DNA from: Cylindrotheca closterium
Taxonomy: Eukaryota; Bacillariophyta; Bacillariophyceae; Bacillariales; Bacillariaceae
Direction: 5' to 3'
Assembly: GCA_933822405.4 (NCBI GenBank)
Contig: CAKOGP040000446.1
Coordinates: 430,737 to 494,736 of the forward strand
DNA: 64,000 nt
The notes under the pieces are model-generated. The model searched no databases and was not told the origin of the DNA. It saw only the letters and a program-made list of their open reading frames with translations. Shown in pieces: positions 20,545 through 30,878 of this stretch. The position numbers and the translations under genes were made by a program. Position 1 is the stretch's first letter, and each line of letters begins with the position of its first letter.

Positions 20545-22671
20545 ATGACGATACACAGCACTAGCACAGATAATACGGATATTCCAATACCAATACCAAT
20601 ACCAATACCAACATCATCATCAACTTCTACTTCCAACAATGGAAATGGCAACAATAACAAGCAGCTACAGAACAAGAAATCCAACAAAGCAGAAACACTC
20701 TGGCTTTACGATTCCAAGACTCAAGCTCTACTAAAACAAGCTCATGAGCAAGCGGTCCAAAAACAACAACAGGAGGATGCCAGTGCCAATCGTCTCTATC
20801 CAGTCGTCAGAACCTATGATGAGGATTATGATCAACTTTCATTGCCATCAGAAGATGAAGATGAAAATGAAAACGAGGAAGGAGATCATTCTTCCTCTTC
20901 TTCAAACCAGTCTTCGTCTTCGGAAGAGGAAGAAAAAGAAGAAACACAAGACAAGGAATCGACTGCGACAAAAGGAAAGCAGACGAAACCACAAAAACTT
21001 CCAAAGGCAACCAAGAAAAAGGAAATGACACCCAAACAAACCATACGATTGCAACAAGAAATTCGTCAACATTACTCGAATTTAATCAAGACAGCTGTCC
21101 CAATTGCCATACAACAAGACGATAATGCTGCTGAATCATCACCACCACTAGCAAACAACACCGACTCCCCCTCCAATGCTTTTACACACAATCTTCAATT
21201 GTCATCGGCCCTCTTGACCAAATCGGAGCAACAATATGGAACACCTGTTTCCAAAGCCAAGGCCTTTTGCGATTTGTCTACCCAACTCTCCTCCAATAGT
21301 GATACTGGATACGTGGTGGTCTTGTTGTTGCAAAGTGGCAAGTTTGCCGGTGGTGTCTTTTTGAATGGCAGGTGCATAGAACACAAGACGATGCAAAAGT
21401 ACACCGTCCGCAAGGGACAGGGCAAGGCACAATCAGCGCAAGATGGCAAACGAAAGCCCAAATCAATGGGGTCCCAATTGAGACGTCAGGGCGAATTGCA
21501 GCTCAAGGAAGATATTCAAACCTTATTGTGGAAGGATTGGAAGACATTTCTACAAAAGGCTTCTCTGCTTCTAATTTCGTGTCCCAAGACCATGGTGTCG
21601 ACTCTGTTGGATACTCCCACGGGGCCGCAGTGGTCGAGTCTTCACAACCACAAACAACAGCCAATACTATCGCGCAAGGATGGACGGATTCGCAAGATTC
21701 CCATCAATGTGGGGCGTCCCACCTATGAAACAGTATATATGGTCCATCAAGTGTTACTGCAAGTCTCCTTGGAACCAATCACAATAATGGATGGTGGTGG
21801 TGATAATGGTAGAGAAACGGCAGCAGTTGTGGAGACTGATACTACCACTGCGGACCACCAAAAGAACAAGGATGATTCATCCAAAGAACCAAAGCCAAAC
21901 GAAGAAGAAATCGACGAAACCATTCCACTTCTTCATTTGCATCATCTCTGTAAGGCGGGCAATCACGGCGAACTCGCGGATTGGTTGCAAACCACCAATG
22001 GTAATGATGATGATTCAAGAGCCGCCAGAAAGAGTATCAATCAACAAGCCGGTGTGGATTTCATGACTCCCTTGCATTATGCGGCAGCCTCTTGTGTTCC
22101 TCCACCTTCTGCTTCTCCTTCTGAAAAGAATAACGATTCTGTTGATACACCAAGCTCGCCCGAACAAGCGGCACTGTGTGTCTACGATTTGTTGGTCCAG
22201 GGCAAGGCGGTCCCTACCATTTTGGACACTCGACTGCGGCCAGCTTACTTTTTGGCGGGACACGACAAGGTCCGAGAGGCCTTTCGCAAGGCTCGGGCCG
22301 CATTGGGGGAAGACTATTGCGATTGGAAGGCAGCTCAAGTAGGACCACCCTTGTCCGAAGAAGTTGTGGAACAGAAAAAGGCCAAGGAAGCCGAAAAACG
22401 AAGGCGCAAAAAGGCCAAGGCAAAAGAAAAGAAAGCCATGGAACGACAAGCTCAAGAAGAAGCTGCCAAGGAAAAGGCCAAACAAGAAGAAGAAGAAAGG
22501 GTCACGGGTGATGCTAGTGGTGGGCGAGCCTGTGACTGTTGTAGAAAAGCGATTCGGGGACGCAAGAATGTATTCAAACGATTGGAGTATGAATACTGCA
22601 GTACCAAGTGCGTCAATGATCACAAGCGAGAATTGATGGCGTCGGCCGCATTGGCACGATTTGGAGGCTAA
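20545..22671 (+). CDS. VMS1: VMS1/ANKZF1 family peptidyl-tRNA hydrolase (ribosome quality control)
   Basis: The product has 708 residues from the ATG at 20545. Family members release nascent chains from stalled 60S ribosome-tRNA complexes. The VLRF1 domain spans about 254-410: L-L-L-Q-S-G-K-F-A-G-G-V-F, then H-K-T-M-Q-K-Y-T-V-R, G-Q-G-K-A-Q-S (Gln296 at the position of the catalytic Gln), S-Q-L-R-R and E-L-Q-L-K-E-D-I. Ankyrin-like repeats follow (about 461-575, with T-P-L-H-Y-A-A-A), then a charged coiled coil (604-652), as expected for the p97/Cdc48-binding region. The C-terminus is a CxxC...CxxxC treble-clef zinc finger (Cys663, 666, 685, 689). The N-terminal C2H2 finger of yeast and animal proteins is not visible; a Ser/Glu-rich segment stands in its place. 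Confidence 0.88.
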   Translation: MTIHSTSTDNTDIPIPIPIPIPTSSSTSTSNNGNGNNNKQLQNKKSNKAETLWLYDSKTQALLKQAHEQAVQKQQQEDASANRLYPVVRTYDEDYDQLSLPSEDEDENENEEGDHSSSSSNQSSSSEEEEKEETQDKESTATKGKQTKPQKLPKATKKKEMTPKQTIRLQQEIRQHYSNLIKTAVPIAIQQDDNAAESSPPLANNTDSPSNAFTHNLQLSSALLTKSEQQYGTPVSKAKAFCDLSTQLSSNSDTGYVVVLLLQSGKFAGGVFLNGRCIEHKTMQKYTVRKGQGKAQSAQDGKRKPKSMGSQLRRQGELQLKEDIQTLLWKDWKTFLQKASLLLISCPKTMVSTLLDTPTGPQWSSLHNHKQQPILSRKDGRIRKIPINVGRPTYETVYMVHQVLLQVSLEPITIMDGGGDNGRETAAVVETDTTTADHQKNKDDSSKEPKPNEEEIDETIPLLHLHHLCKAGNHGELADWLQTTNGNDDDSRAARKSINQQAGVDFMTPLHYAAASCVPPPSASPSEKNNDSVDTPSSPEQAALCVYDLLVQGKAVPTILDTRLRPAYFLAGHDKVREAFRKARAALGEDYCDWKAAQVGPPLSEEVVEQKKAKEAEKRRRKKAKAKEKKAMERQAQEEAAKEKAKQEEEERVTGDASGGRACDCCRKAIRGRKNVFKRLEYEYCSTKCVNDHKRELMASAALARFGG

Positions 22672-23407
22672 CATGATGTGATCATTATTATGCTAGTACT
22701 TGTATTATAATAGTATTATCATACTATACCGTACTAGTTTATAAGACAAACTGGAAAGGCCAATGCGACGAATAGCTACTGCTGTACAGGTAGAGATCTC
22801 TTTGTAAGATGATTCAGTCACCACTAATTGTGCTATAGCTACTACATAGAAGGCACCAAAGCCGGGACCGGTATTGAAGGTATTTTCCAATAAGCATCAA
22901 TCATGCTGTAGAAGTGCAAACATTGGGGCCTGCTTCTTATTACTTTGTTCAACACCTCATCCGTTGGTTCAACATTCCTGTTGTCCGGAGTAATCATTAG
23001 CCTTCATGTGGCGGCTTGCAAGAGTGATCTGTGCCCAGGAATGATTGATTCATTAAGTAGATTGCAATCATTTTCATTACATATAGAACAAAAGCTTCTC
23101 CAACTAATTCCGGGCGGAACATGCGGTCTTTTTATCAAATAGAACCACTGACAATAAGCCCCCGAAGAAAGACACATTCGACGTTGAGGTTGCGAAGATG
23201 GAAAATTGTCACTTATCGGCACTCCGTATAAAGAAGCTTTGTTTGTCGTTGTTTCTAAGTGACTTCTGGTCTAATATCTCGTCTGAGAAGTTCAAAACCA
23301 CCACTGCTCAATCCCAAATTTCAAAGGTCGCAATCCCAAGTCATCGATCGACCTCATAATTTTTCCAAACCAAACCAAACCAAACCAAACCAAACAACAA
23401 ATAAAAA
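22672..23407. other. Intergenic with CCAAA-repeat leader
   Basis: This 736-bp spacer has no supported gene. At 23365-23395 the pentamer CCAAA is repeated about six times, ending 12 bp before the ATG of the next gene, so it probably lies in its 5' untranslated leader. Confidence 0.5.
23365..23395 (+). repeat. (CCAAA)n short tandem repeat in 5' leader
   Basis: About six copies of the pentamer lie immediately before the start codon at 23408. A shorter version (about 27727-27743) sits 17 bp before the A20 gene start at 27760, in the same orientation. Confidence 0.7.
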
Positions 23408-24058
23408 ATGGCATCGGCTTTGGAGCAATTCATGAAGGGAATGATTTCCAACAAATCCAAAGAATGTGGATTCAGAATCGATTGCGTTCTGATAGTGGAC
23501 AATGCTGTTCCAGATTCGGAGAGTCACTACGAGTGTGAATCCGTTCGTTCCCAGCGCTCGGTTGCTTCAGCAGCGATCAGTGTTGCTACTGCTGAGACAG
23601 CAGACATGACGGTGGCCACTTCGGCTGCACCAGCTCACAAGGACCTTGATCTATCAGACGAGCACATTCGGATGCTACGTTGGTCCGCAAGTATGGGAGT
23701 TCACACGGCGCTCACGGAGCTCAAAGCTGTGGAAGGACGAATCGCCGAACGGGATGCCGCAGACTATGAAAAGAAACTACGGTGGTCCGCCGCTATGGGC
23801 GACACTACTTCCATGGCGAAACTGAATGCCGGTAACAAAAGCAGCAGATGGTCCGCAGGATGTGCGGCAGATGAACGAAAACCAGTCCCTTCCAAGCGAA
23901 GCTTGTTGATGCAACCGAAAAGAAGGCCATCTTTCAGACTATCATCAAGGAAACTGGCCGTTGAAGAAGAGGAACCTAAAGTTGTTTCCTCTAGATCGAG
24001 CTTGAAGCAACCGAAGAGAAGGCCGTCTTTCAGACTTCCAAAGATCTCTTTCAGTTGA
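23408..24058 (+). CDS. Small hypothetical protein with RWSA and KRRPSFRL repeats
   Basis: The product has 216 residues. Three copies of an R-W-S-A motif occur: L-R-W-S-A-S-M-G (about 91-98), L-R-W-S-A-A-M-G (about 125-132) and S-R-W-S-A-G (about 147-152). The first two are followed by similar alternating charged/Ala helices, so a roughly 34-residue repeat is likely. The C-terminal third has Q-P-K-R-R-P-S-F-R-L twice, each with an RRxS site of the type used by basophilic kinases. There is no signal peptide or membrane span. Function is not recognised. The start codon has a purine-rich context (aaaaATGg). Confidence 0.65.
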   Translation: MASALEQFMKGMISNKSKECGFRIDCVLIVDNAVPDSESHYECESVRSQRSVASAAISVATAETADMTVATSAAPAHKDLDLSDEHIRMLRWSASMGVHTALTELKAVEGRIAERDAADYEKKLRWSAAMGDTTSMAKLNAGNKSSRWSAGCAADERKPVPSKRSLLMQPKRRPSFRLSSRKLAVEEEEPKVVSSRSSLKQPKRRPSFRLPKISFS

Positions 24059-26456
24059 GATGAGCAATAAAGTGTTGGTTAATCGTTGACAACGAACACT
24101 GCAGTGAAAGCTACCTGGGGGAATTCAAACAATACAATAAAAAGAATCAATAGAATATAGAACATGATTAGGCTACAAACAGTACTATACTCAACTTTAC
24201 TGTCTACAGTGCTGTAGCTCATCTGCCCATACCCATCTAAGAGTTGCTCATCATTGCTCATCTTCCCATCAGAACACCGTCAGTTTCTGCATCTTCTAAA
24301 ATCTGCTCAGAACAAGACCAGAAGCACGAATAGCCTTCATCAAAGGGTTGTTCGTTCAAGGGCGAATAGTAAATACAAATTCTCCAAAATAACAAATCAG
24401 ACTCATGCGACTAAATGAGACAGGCGAAAAGATCCAAGGCGAGAACGAACGCACGAAAATTCATTCCATGCGAAACATTCTCTTCCATGTTTTATTAGAC
24501 TTTTATATTGTTCTGCTGCCACATCAACGGAGCTTTTGGAGCAGACAATCGCAGCGCTATGGCACAGTGTGAGTACCGGTAGTATCTGCGAGAAGACAGA
24601 ACAAAGTTCGTGAGAAACAAAGAATGTGTTGCTCTTGAGCCACATGGAAGGAATTGAGGATTGATTCGAACAAGAAATCGGTACGACAACCACATCGCCT
24701 GAAGAGGACACTCCTCTTGGAATGAACAAGCCCAATTCTCTCTAGAAGCGTAACAAACTAGCATGTGGATCTGGAAAAACGATACGAGGGAGTGAGTCCA
24801 CGGTGGGATGGCCAACTTACCTTCTGAGAATCTGTGATGTTTGTTTTGACATTGGCTCAGCCACCACCAATCAACAACAGCAACAGCAACAGCAACAACA
24901 CCAACGACAACAATGACGCTACTGTAGAAGAAGATGATGATAGCAAGAACATTGCATGCAGCCATATGCGTGCACCGTTTCATTGGATGTTGAGACCTGG
25001 TATCTTTTGCCGACATTGTTTTGACGATCTACAATATATTCCTCCTTCTTTTTTGTATTGTGCATTTTCAAACGGGGATGTCATTTCAAACTTGTACCAT
25101 CGCTTCTGCTGAAGTCTCCTCAACAGGACTTGTAACGAAGAAGTGTCTCTGGGGTCAATGAGTAGCAATCGAAGTCGTCGGTCACTGAATCAATCATTCT
25201 TTGAAGGTGAAGCATAGTGGTGGTATGATGGGGGTTTCCTCTGGTATGGTGGTTGCCTCGGTGATTTTTCAACAACAACAACATGTGGTGCAATCCATTC
25301 ATGGAGATTTATCTGGATGAGGAGACCTCTCATTTCATTGTATATTGAAAAGCTGCCATCCGCATGCGGTAGAAGACTTTAATAATAAGATTTGTCAGCG
25401 TGGGAACATGTGGGCGATATATTTCAAGGTGGTCGCTCGTCCAAGGTCTTGGAGAAGCGGAACTCAACTAAGTTCCGCTTCTTCTTTCCGGTATATCCTC
25501 TGACATGGCTCTTTCCAATATACACCGCAATCTGCAGCTGAAGTGGCTCGTCATCCTTTTGCAACGGCGAAGCTGCGATCTGTTTCCGGCCGAATAAACT
25601 GGCAAGTTCAGATCGCTCTGGGTGATCGGAGAGAAGAAGCACTCTTCCAACTTACTTCACAAAACAAAGGAGTGCGCAAATGGAATATTCACGCTGTGCG
25701 TGAACACACACACACACAAACCTCCTACACAGAGCAAGCGATGATACTCTTCACAACCACCAGCCAGACGAACAAGAACAGGAACAACAATCCACCTAGA
25801 CTCTAGGATAATGTGGCCACTACAGTAGCCAAGAACATGTCATAGCCTCCGATACAGGATTGCATGGGATGAACACCTCAGTCAGTCAAGAAAGAAGCAA
25901 TAAGATCCATGGAGAGTCGGATTGGCTGATGAGAATTGAGTGAACACCACCACGTCCAATATAAGCCTTTTGTCGAAGAGTTAGCTTTTTCGGCTGACGA
26001 TCTGCTGTGTGTTACTATCTTTCGTTGACGAGGATTTGCAGTCGAAAAGGGTCGGGGGCTTCTTGAGACAATAGAGACTCAACCCATCGCACCACGTTCT
26101 ATTGTTGCGATCGTCATGATGTGGGTGTGAGAGAGAGACAGTACACGTGTATAGTGAAGTAGAATGCATAATAGTAGGATCACAATGAGTAGCATCTTTA
26201 GGTATTGCACTCCCCGTAAAAGTCGTATAGGCTGTTGTCAGCCATCATCTTTCACCATCCTTTCACGTTATATGCTGTGCAGGACTACCTCATCGATACA
26301 CAATTCCTCAAAGCACTACTAGGATGATCAATTATTTCTTCTTATTCAATCCAAGAACAAAAACAGATTCATCCATCCATTCATTCTCCCCATTCTCAAT
26401 CCTTCCTTGCGTGCTTGCTCCATACACTATTTCCATCACTCTGAACCACAACTTTT
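24059..26456. other. 2.4-kb gene-poor stretch
   Basis: No gene can be supported here. Minor contents are a TACCGGTA palindrome (24574-24581), a CAACAG-rich tract (about 24870-24915), a perfect hairpin at 25453-25482 and a short CACA run near 25705. On the minus strand a pyrimidine-rich acceptor-like sequence (TTCTACAG at about 24928-24935) and a good donor-like sequence (AAG|GTAAGT at about 24820) bracket an open segment. An unrecognised spliced gene or noncoding RNA is therefore possible. Confidence 0.4.
25453..25482. other. Perfect 12-bp hairpin with 6-nt loop
   Basis: The arms AGAAGCGGAACT and AGTTCCGCTTCT are perfect reverse complements around the loop CAACTA. This is a strong RNA hairpin if transcribed from either strand. 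No associated gene is recognised. Confidence 0.6.
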
Positions 26457-27017
26457 TTAATTACCAGCACCACCAGCACCATTATTATTATTATTATTAT
26501 TCATATTGCCCAAAATCGCATCCAACTTTTGTTGATTCGATGCCTTGGTCTTTGGGTCAATGGAAAAATCCCATTTGATACCTCCTCCATTCTTGTAGTA
26601 ATCTTTAATCCCACTGACCCATTCGTCAGGGGTGACACATTCCCGTGTACACGAGCCCTCTTCTTGGCAAAAGGTATCGGCGGGACACAGGTAGGCCCGA
26701 CGAAATTCAGGTGGAATGGTAAAGAGCCAGGCCGTGATGCCAAAGACAATCACTTGGAGGATAATACCGCGACCAGTACCATCGTTGGTTCCTTGATATT
26801 TTCGTTCGTGTAGTTGTGTCGTTTTTGTTGCGACAAATGGGGCGGTCGTTTGGAGCTTCTTCTTGTCAGTAGTGGCGGTGATTCGAGAAGAAGGAGCATA
26901 ATAAGCGACAGCTGTGGTCCTGCTGCTGGAAACAGGAACAAAAGCAGATGTTAACGCTGGTGTGGAAAGGCAAATGACTGCCAATGTCAGCACTGTCTTT
27001 TTCATTAGTTTCATCAT
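26457..27017 (-). CDS. Plastid-targeted single-span membrane protein, unknown function
   Basis: The product has 186 residues from one exon. A signal peptide (K-K-T-V-L-T-L-A-V-I-C-L, about 6-20) ends T-S-A-F-V-P, the diatom plastid-import junction, followed by a Ser/Thr/Lys-rich transit stretch. One hydrophobic segment (about 85-101, I-I-L-Q-V-I-V-F-G-I-T-A-W-L-F) would cross a plastid membrane. After it come four Cys (C-P-A-D-T-F-C, then C-T-R-E-C), a possible disulfide or metal-binding set, and a W-V-S-G-I-K-D-Y-Y helix. The C-terminus ends in an Asn run encoded by an ATT repeat on the plus strand. A photosynthetic-membrane role is inference. Confidence 0.65.
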   Translation of the reverse strand: MMKLMKKTVLTLAVICLSTPALTSAFVPVSSSRTTAVAYYAPSSRITATTDKKKLQTTAPFVATKTTQLHERKYQGTNDGTGRGIILQVIVFGITAWLFTIPPEFRRAYLCPADTFCQEEGSCTRECVTPDEWVSGIKDYYKNGGGIKWDFSIDPKTKASNQQKLDAILGNMNNNNNNNGAGGAGN

Positions 27018-27759
27018 TTTGATTGTAATGTAGTTAGTGGATGAAGCTGTTGTTGGTTGTTATGTCCTTCAGTATACAGTATACTTTCATGAAAATCCCC
27101 CTATAGTAAATTTCAGGATACGGCCCAATTTCAGCTTCAACTATACTCCTCGTCTCCTGTTCGCCAATAATTCTATTACAGAGGTGATTGACAAACGCTT
27201 TGTCGACGTCACCGTTCATTCTTGTTCGATGGAATATTGATTCATTGATTCGACGTGTTGGTTATGACCGGCGGCAGTTCGCTTGTTCGATCGTGTCGTG
27301 GAGTTGTATCTACCGTGTGGTACGTGATTTTTGAACGAAAACCGGTACTGCCGGTCGGAAAATCCGGTCTCCGATGATGATTCGTTTGACTTCCCTCGGG
27401 TCATTTCCTGGATAATAGTTTGGTTGAACTCAAACTGTCCTAGTGACTCCAAAAAGTGACTTTCTATTGGCAGAAACGGCTTGGCCGTTGAGTCCTACAT
27501 GCCAAAAACGTATGCACGAAAACTGCGCACGTGGGAACTCCTACTAGAAATTGTACGTGGGCGATATTCGTTCATGTGGCAAGTCTGTAAAAATTGAATT
27601 TCTCGTCTGCGTGTGAGGAAAGAATTTGTTCGTGAAACGGTGAGGCCGCTGCAGAATTTCCCTGTTTTGGGTCAGATGTCACAATTTTTCCTTTTGCATA
27701 TTTCACGCAATTGCATAACTTGCACAAACCAAACCAAACCCAAACAAAGACAATACGAT
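27018..27759. other. Divergent intergenic region
   Basis: This 742-bp region lies between divergently transcribed genes and so should hold both promoters. The small frames in it are not convincing. The right end carries a CCAAA-type repeat (about 27727-27743) just before the A20 gene. Confidence 0.4.
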
Positions 27760-28194
27760 ATGAGTGCCAATCACGAAGACAACTCTACAGCCCAAGCACC
27801 CAAGGGACCAGTTCTCTGTAAAATGGGTTGCGGCTTCTTTGGCAGCGATGCGACAGGTGACTGTTGTTCCAAGTGCTTTATGGATTCCCTCAAGAAGAAG
27901 TCGGACAAGTGTTTGCCAGTCTCTCGCACTCCCGCGTCTCCTCTTCCTACTCCTGTCGAGTCTGAGACAGAACAAGAGCCAGAGCATGAGCCAGAACCAC
28001 AACCACAAGCAATGGAAGTGGACACTCCGGCTCCCATGCCAATCAAGAAGAAGAAGAAGAAGAAGCAATCCTACAAGAATATGATGAAGGCCATGACGTC
28101 GGGCGATACGAGCCGCGACGTCAAGCAAGAACAGCGCGAGAAAATTGGAACAGGCGTTGGAGGGGGAGCCTTTAGCAAGATTGAAAAGATCTAA
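27760..28194 (+). CDS. A20-type zinc-finger protein without AN1 domain
   Basis: The product has 144 residues from the ATG at 27760; an upstream in-frame ATG at 27613 would add 49 unconserved-looking residues. The A20 finger is at 20-39: C-x3-C-x11-C-x2-C (Cys20, 24, 36, 39) with the typical G-C-G-F-F-G-S. In plant stress-associated proteins and animal ZFAND5/6 an AN1 finger follows, and the A20 finger binds ubiquitin. Here the C-terminal half is instead a Glu/Pro stretch, a Lys run (about 95-101) and a short tail ending G-G-G-A-F-S-K-I-E-K-I. A ubiquitin-binding role is likely by family, the rest is unknown. Confidence 0.8.
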   Translation: MSANHEDNSTAQAPKGPVLCKMGCGFFGSDATGDCCSKCFMDSLKKKSDKCLPVSRTPASPLPTPVESETEQEPEHEPEPQPQAMEVDTPAPMPIKKKKKKKQSYKNMMKAMTSGDTSRDVKQEQREKIGTGVGGGAFSKIEKI

Positions 28195-28274
28195 AGTGAT
28201 CAAGATTGCTGGGGGCTTCTTGTGTTCCTCTGGGCCTGGTTTTGTCACTCGCACCAAATTGTTTTACTAGTCGT

Positions 28275-28298
28275 CACACACACACACACACACACACA
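28275..28298. repeat. (CA)12 microsatellite
   Basis: A perfect dinucleotide run lies 80 bp after the A20 gene stop codon, probably in its 3' untranslated region. Confidence 0.9.
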
Positions 28299-29259
28299 TA
28301 CTCGCACTATTTCTTTTACTGATGTACTGGTTCATCGTATTGTTGTTGTTAGTTTAGATTGTCTAGTATGGATTGTTGCCATTGTTACAACGCCTCTTTC
28401 CACACCTCCTTTTTTTCATCGCGACAGCACTTTCGGTTAGCGATATCGACGATGCCGTGTGTTCCGTTTGGCAGGTTTGACACCTTCAAATTTGATAGGC
28501 CATTTTTGGTGGCGATTGGGATGCGAACGCGGAACTCCTAGTACTGACGGCAGGTACGAGAAATTCTGTCTTTCGGAGGACTTCCTTCCACTTCGTCAAA
28601 ATGGGTGCAGGTTGGCGTACGGACTGCAAATCAGCAGTGACTCACTCCTCACTCTGCTTTGTGCAATTTTTTTAAAATCAATCAATCAATCATCAATGTG
28701 CCACCTGCTCAATGCCATGTGCCCAACAGTCGAGTCAGTCATGACGAAGGTATATATCGGACCGGACCGACTAAACATGACAAACTCAAATTGAAAATGC
28801 CTCTGCTTCTTGACTTCAAAACCACTTACATGAATAGGTAATATTCAATATGTGTGTTATCGTACCGGTAGTAGTGTGGTACCCTGCTTGTGAAACCTTT
28901 ACGGACGATACTGGCGCCATGCATGATTGTTTTATTTTAACAAAGTAGAAAGATAACCCATGGCTGGCTACGGAATAGAGGCCAAGAGTTAGTAGTTAGG
29001 TAAATATATATATGCTAAGTAAGGTATTGAGGTAATAAACAATAGTCGAATTTCTAATAGTTCCTATTCTTGCTCAGACTAATATTATGATTGTGGTGGT
29101 TAGGGTTAAGGTTAGGATGATAACGGATGTTCATCATCACAATCATCATTCGTTCCGCCTTGAGCAGCAAAAATTCTCTTGTTCCATAATGACGATAATG
29201 CGATGACGGTCTGGTGGCTGGTTGGCTGGCTGGACTACCAAAAGTGACAAGACCTCAGC

Positions 29260-29306
29260 CCATCCATCCATCCATCCATCCATCCATCCATCCATCCATC
29301 CATCCA
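29260..29306. repeat. (CCAT)n microsatellite
   Basis: Nearly twelve perfect tetranucleotide units lie in noncoding sequence downstream of the minus-strand plastid protein gene. Confidence 0.9.
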
Positions 29307-29424
29307 GTAGCTAACCCAAGATAGTATGATTATAGTAGTTCCAAAAGTAAATCGGTGATAGTACACAAGGAGCCACACCCACAAAGCTGTCGCTCCAATA
29401 GTAAATCAACCCTCAACTAACTTT

Positions 29425-30466
29425 CTAATCCTCCCATTGATCCGTGACTATTCCAGAAGTAGTCGAGCTGCTACTACTCTTGTCCTCCTTTCTACCAAAC
29501 ACGGCCTCGCTATTGTCTGGCTTTGGTACCTTCTTATTGAGGGAATCAATTGCCTTCCAAGCTTGCTCGTCTTGACTCACATCAATTCCCTTGGCCTTTT
29601 GTTCTTCAAATTGACGTTCAATCTTGGCATCCAACAATGGTTGGAGTTTAGCTCCCAATTCTTGCATCAAATCGGGGCGATTGGCCATGGTTTCGCCTTC
29701 TTTGAGCATGGCAGAATATTCGTCCCAAAGTTCCGGTGACAAATCTTTGCATTCCGTTTCCAATTCCTTGGCGGCAGCTGCCGACAACAACAACAAACAA
29801 CAACAACAACAAAAGGAAACAACAACAAAAAAGGAAACAATATATAGCGACTGTGAGTAAGGCTGGAGTATGTATCAATGTTGAATGCAAAGTTGTGATG
29901 CTGAAACAGAGGAAGAATGAATGAATGAATGAATCCTTCGCGTGCTCATCTTCTCAAGTCTGAAGCCAGTCCACGCCCCGTCCTTCCTCAGCTCTCAATC
30001 AAAAGAAACAAAATCATTCGAAGAATACTAACGTACCAGGTACAATGATAGACGCTGTCACCAATGTCAATCCAGCTCCCAAGAAGAGGACTGCCGTAAT
30101 GGCAAAGGCAATGTTTTTGGCAATGTCCACAATCCCACCACCGCCACCCGCTTCCGGTAGTGTCGCACCAATGTCCATAATGGCACCCGCAGCCTTGTTG
30201 GTGGTGCCAGTAGTAGTGGCAGCGAGTGAATCACTCACAACTTCCGAAAGGAGCAAGGATGGATGATGGTGCAGATGCAAAGGATTTTGACGTACTGTCA
30301 TTATTGTTCCAGCTTTTCGTAGTGTTGTTGTTGTTGTCGCTAGAATGTTTGTTCTTCTTGTTGTTGTTGGTGCGAACGCATCGACACCACTTTTAGACAG
30401 TAGAACGCTGCCAATTAGGATGCGAACTAGAAAAGAAAATGGGGAGCCGTTCATGGTCAATATCAA
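29425..30466 (-). CDS. Plastid-targeted membrane protein, two exons, unknown function
   Basis: Exon 1 is 30466-30037 and exon 2 is 29777-29425. Together they give 260 residues in a continuous frame across a 259-bp intron (donor gtacgt, acceptor ggcag). The N-terminus is a signal peptide ending V-D-A-F-A-P, a diatom plastid-import junction, followed by a Thr/Arg-rich transit region. A hydrophobic span (about 115-140, A-I-T-A-V-L-F-L-G-A-G-L) leads into a charged helical domain starting A-K-E-L-E-T-E-C, which is encoded by exon 2. The intron contains a CAACAA-rich tract and a GAATGAAT run (29914-29935). The model is my reconstruction from splice signals; the function is not recognised. Confidence 0.6.
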
Positions 30467-30878
30467 ATAGATTCTGTCAATTGTTGTTTGTTACCGTAAA
30501 CAGTACTGCCAGTATTATAACGCTGTTATGATTTACAGTATGTTTGGTTTGACGATGATGATGATGTTGAATTCGTATCATGTCACTGACATCTCCGGGT
30601 TCTACTGATCTCACTTCTCCGATTCTCCAATGTAGTCAGTTGCATGAGAAGTGAGTGAGTCAAGAGTCTTCGATCAACTACAAGTAGAACAACAATCAAT
30701 GAGTTGATTTCACACAATAAACATGGTATTTAGGTGTAATTTTTAAAATAACATTACTAGTATTGATACATGATTCTATTACATATCCTATAGGATTTCA
30801 TAAAAATATTATACAGAGTTTGGTTTTGGTGTCGTTGTGGTGTTCATCATCTTCCCAGCAGTACCATCCTCATGATCC
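30467..30878. other. Intergenic, promoter of plastid gene / 3' side of HA1
   Basis: This 412-bp spacer shows no gene. A GATGATGATG run lies near 30556. Confidence 0.4.

Larger units (their letters stand above)
28195..29424. other. 1.2-kb gap with microsatellites
   Basis: No gene is supported. It holds a (CA)12 run at 28275-28298, a TACCGGTA palindrome at 28863-28870, a TTAGGGTTAAGG-like telomere-type scrap at about 29099-29115, and about twelve CCAT units at 29260-29306. Confidence 0.5.

Noticed and set aside
24495..25016. 173-codon minus-strand frame with a hydrophobic V/A stretch
   Set aside because: The hydrophobic stretch comes from a GTTGTTGCT repeat. Splice-like signals nearby are suggestive, but no complete gene model could be built.
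25424..25806. Overlapping frames on both strands around the 25.45-kb hairpin
   Set aside because: Both are short and contradict each other, and neither has recognisable features.
29095..29119. TTAGGGTTAAGGTTAGG-like sequence as interstitial telomere
   Set aside because: Only about two imperfect units, too short to be more than chance.
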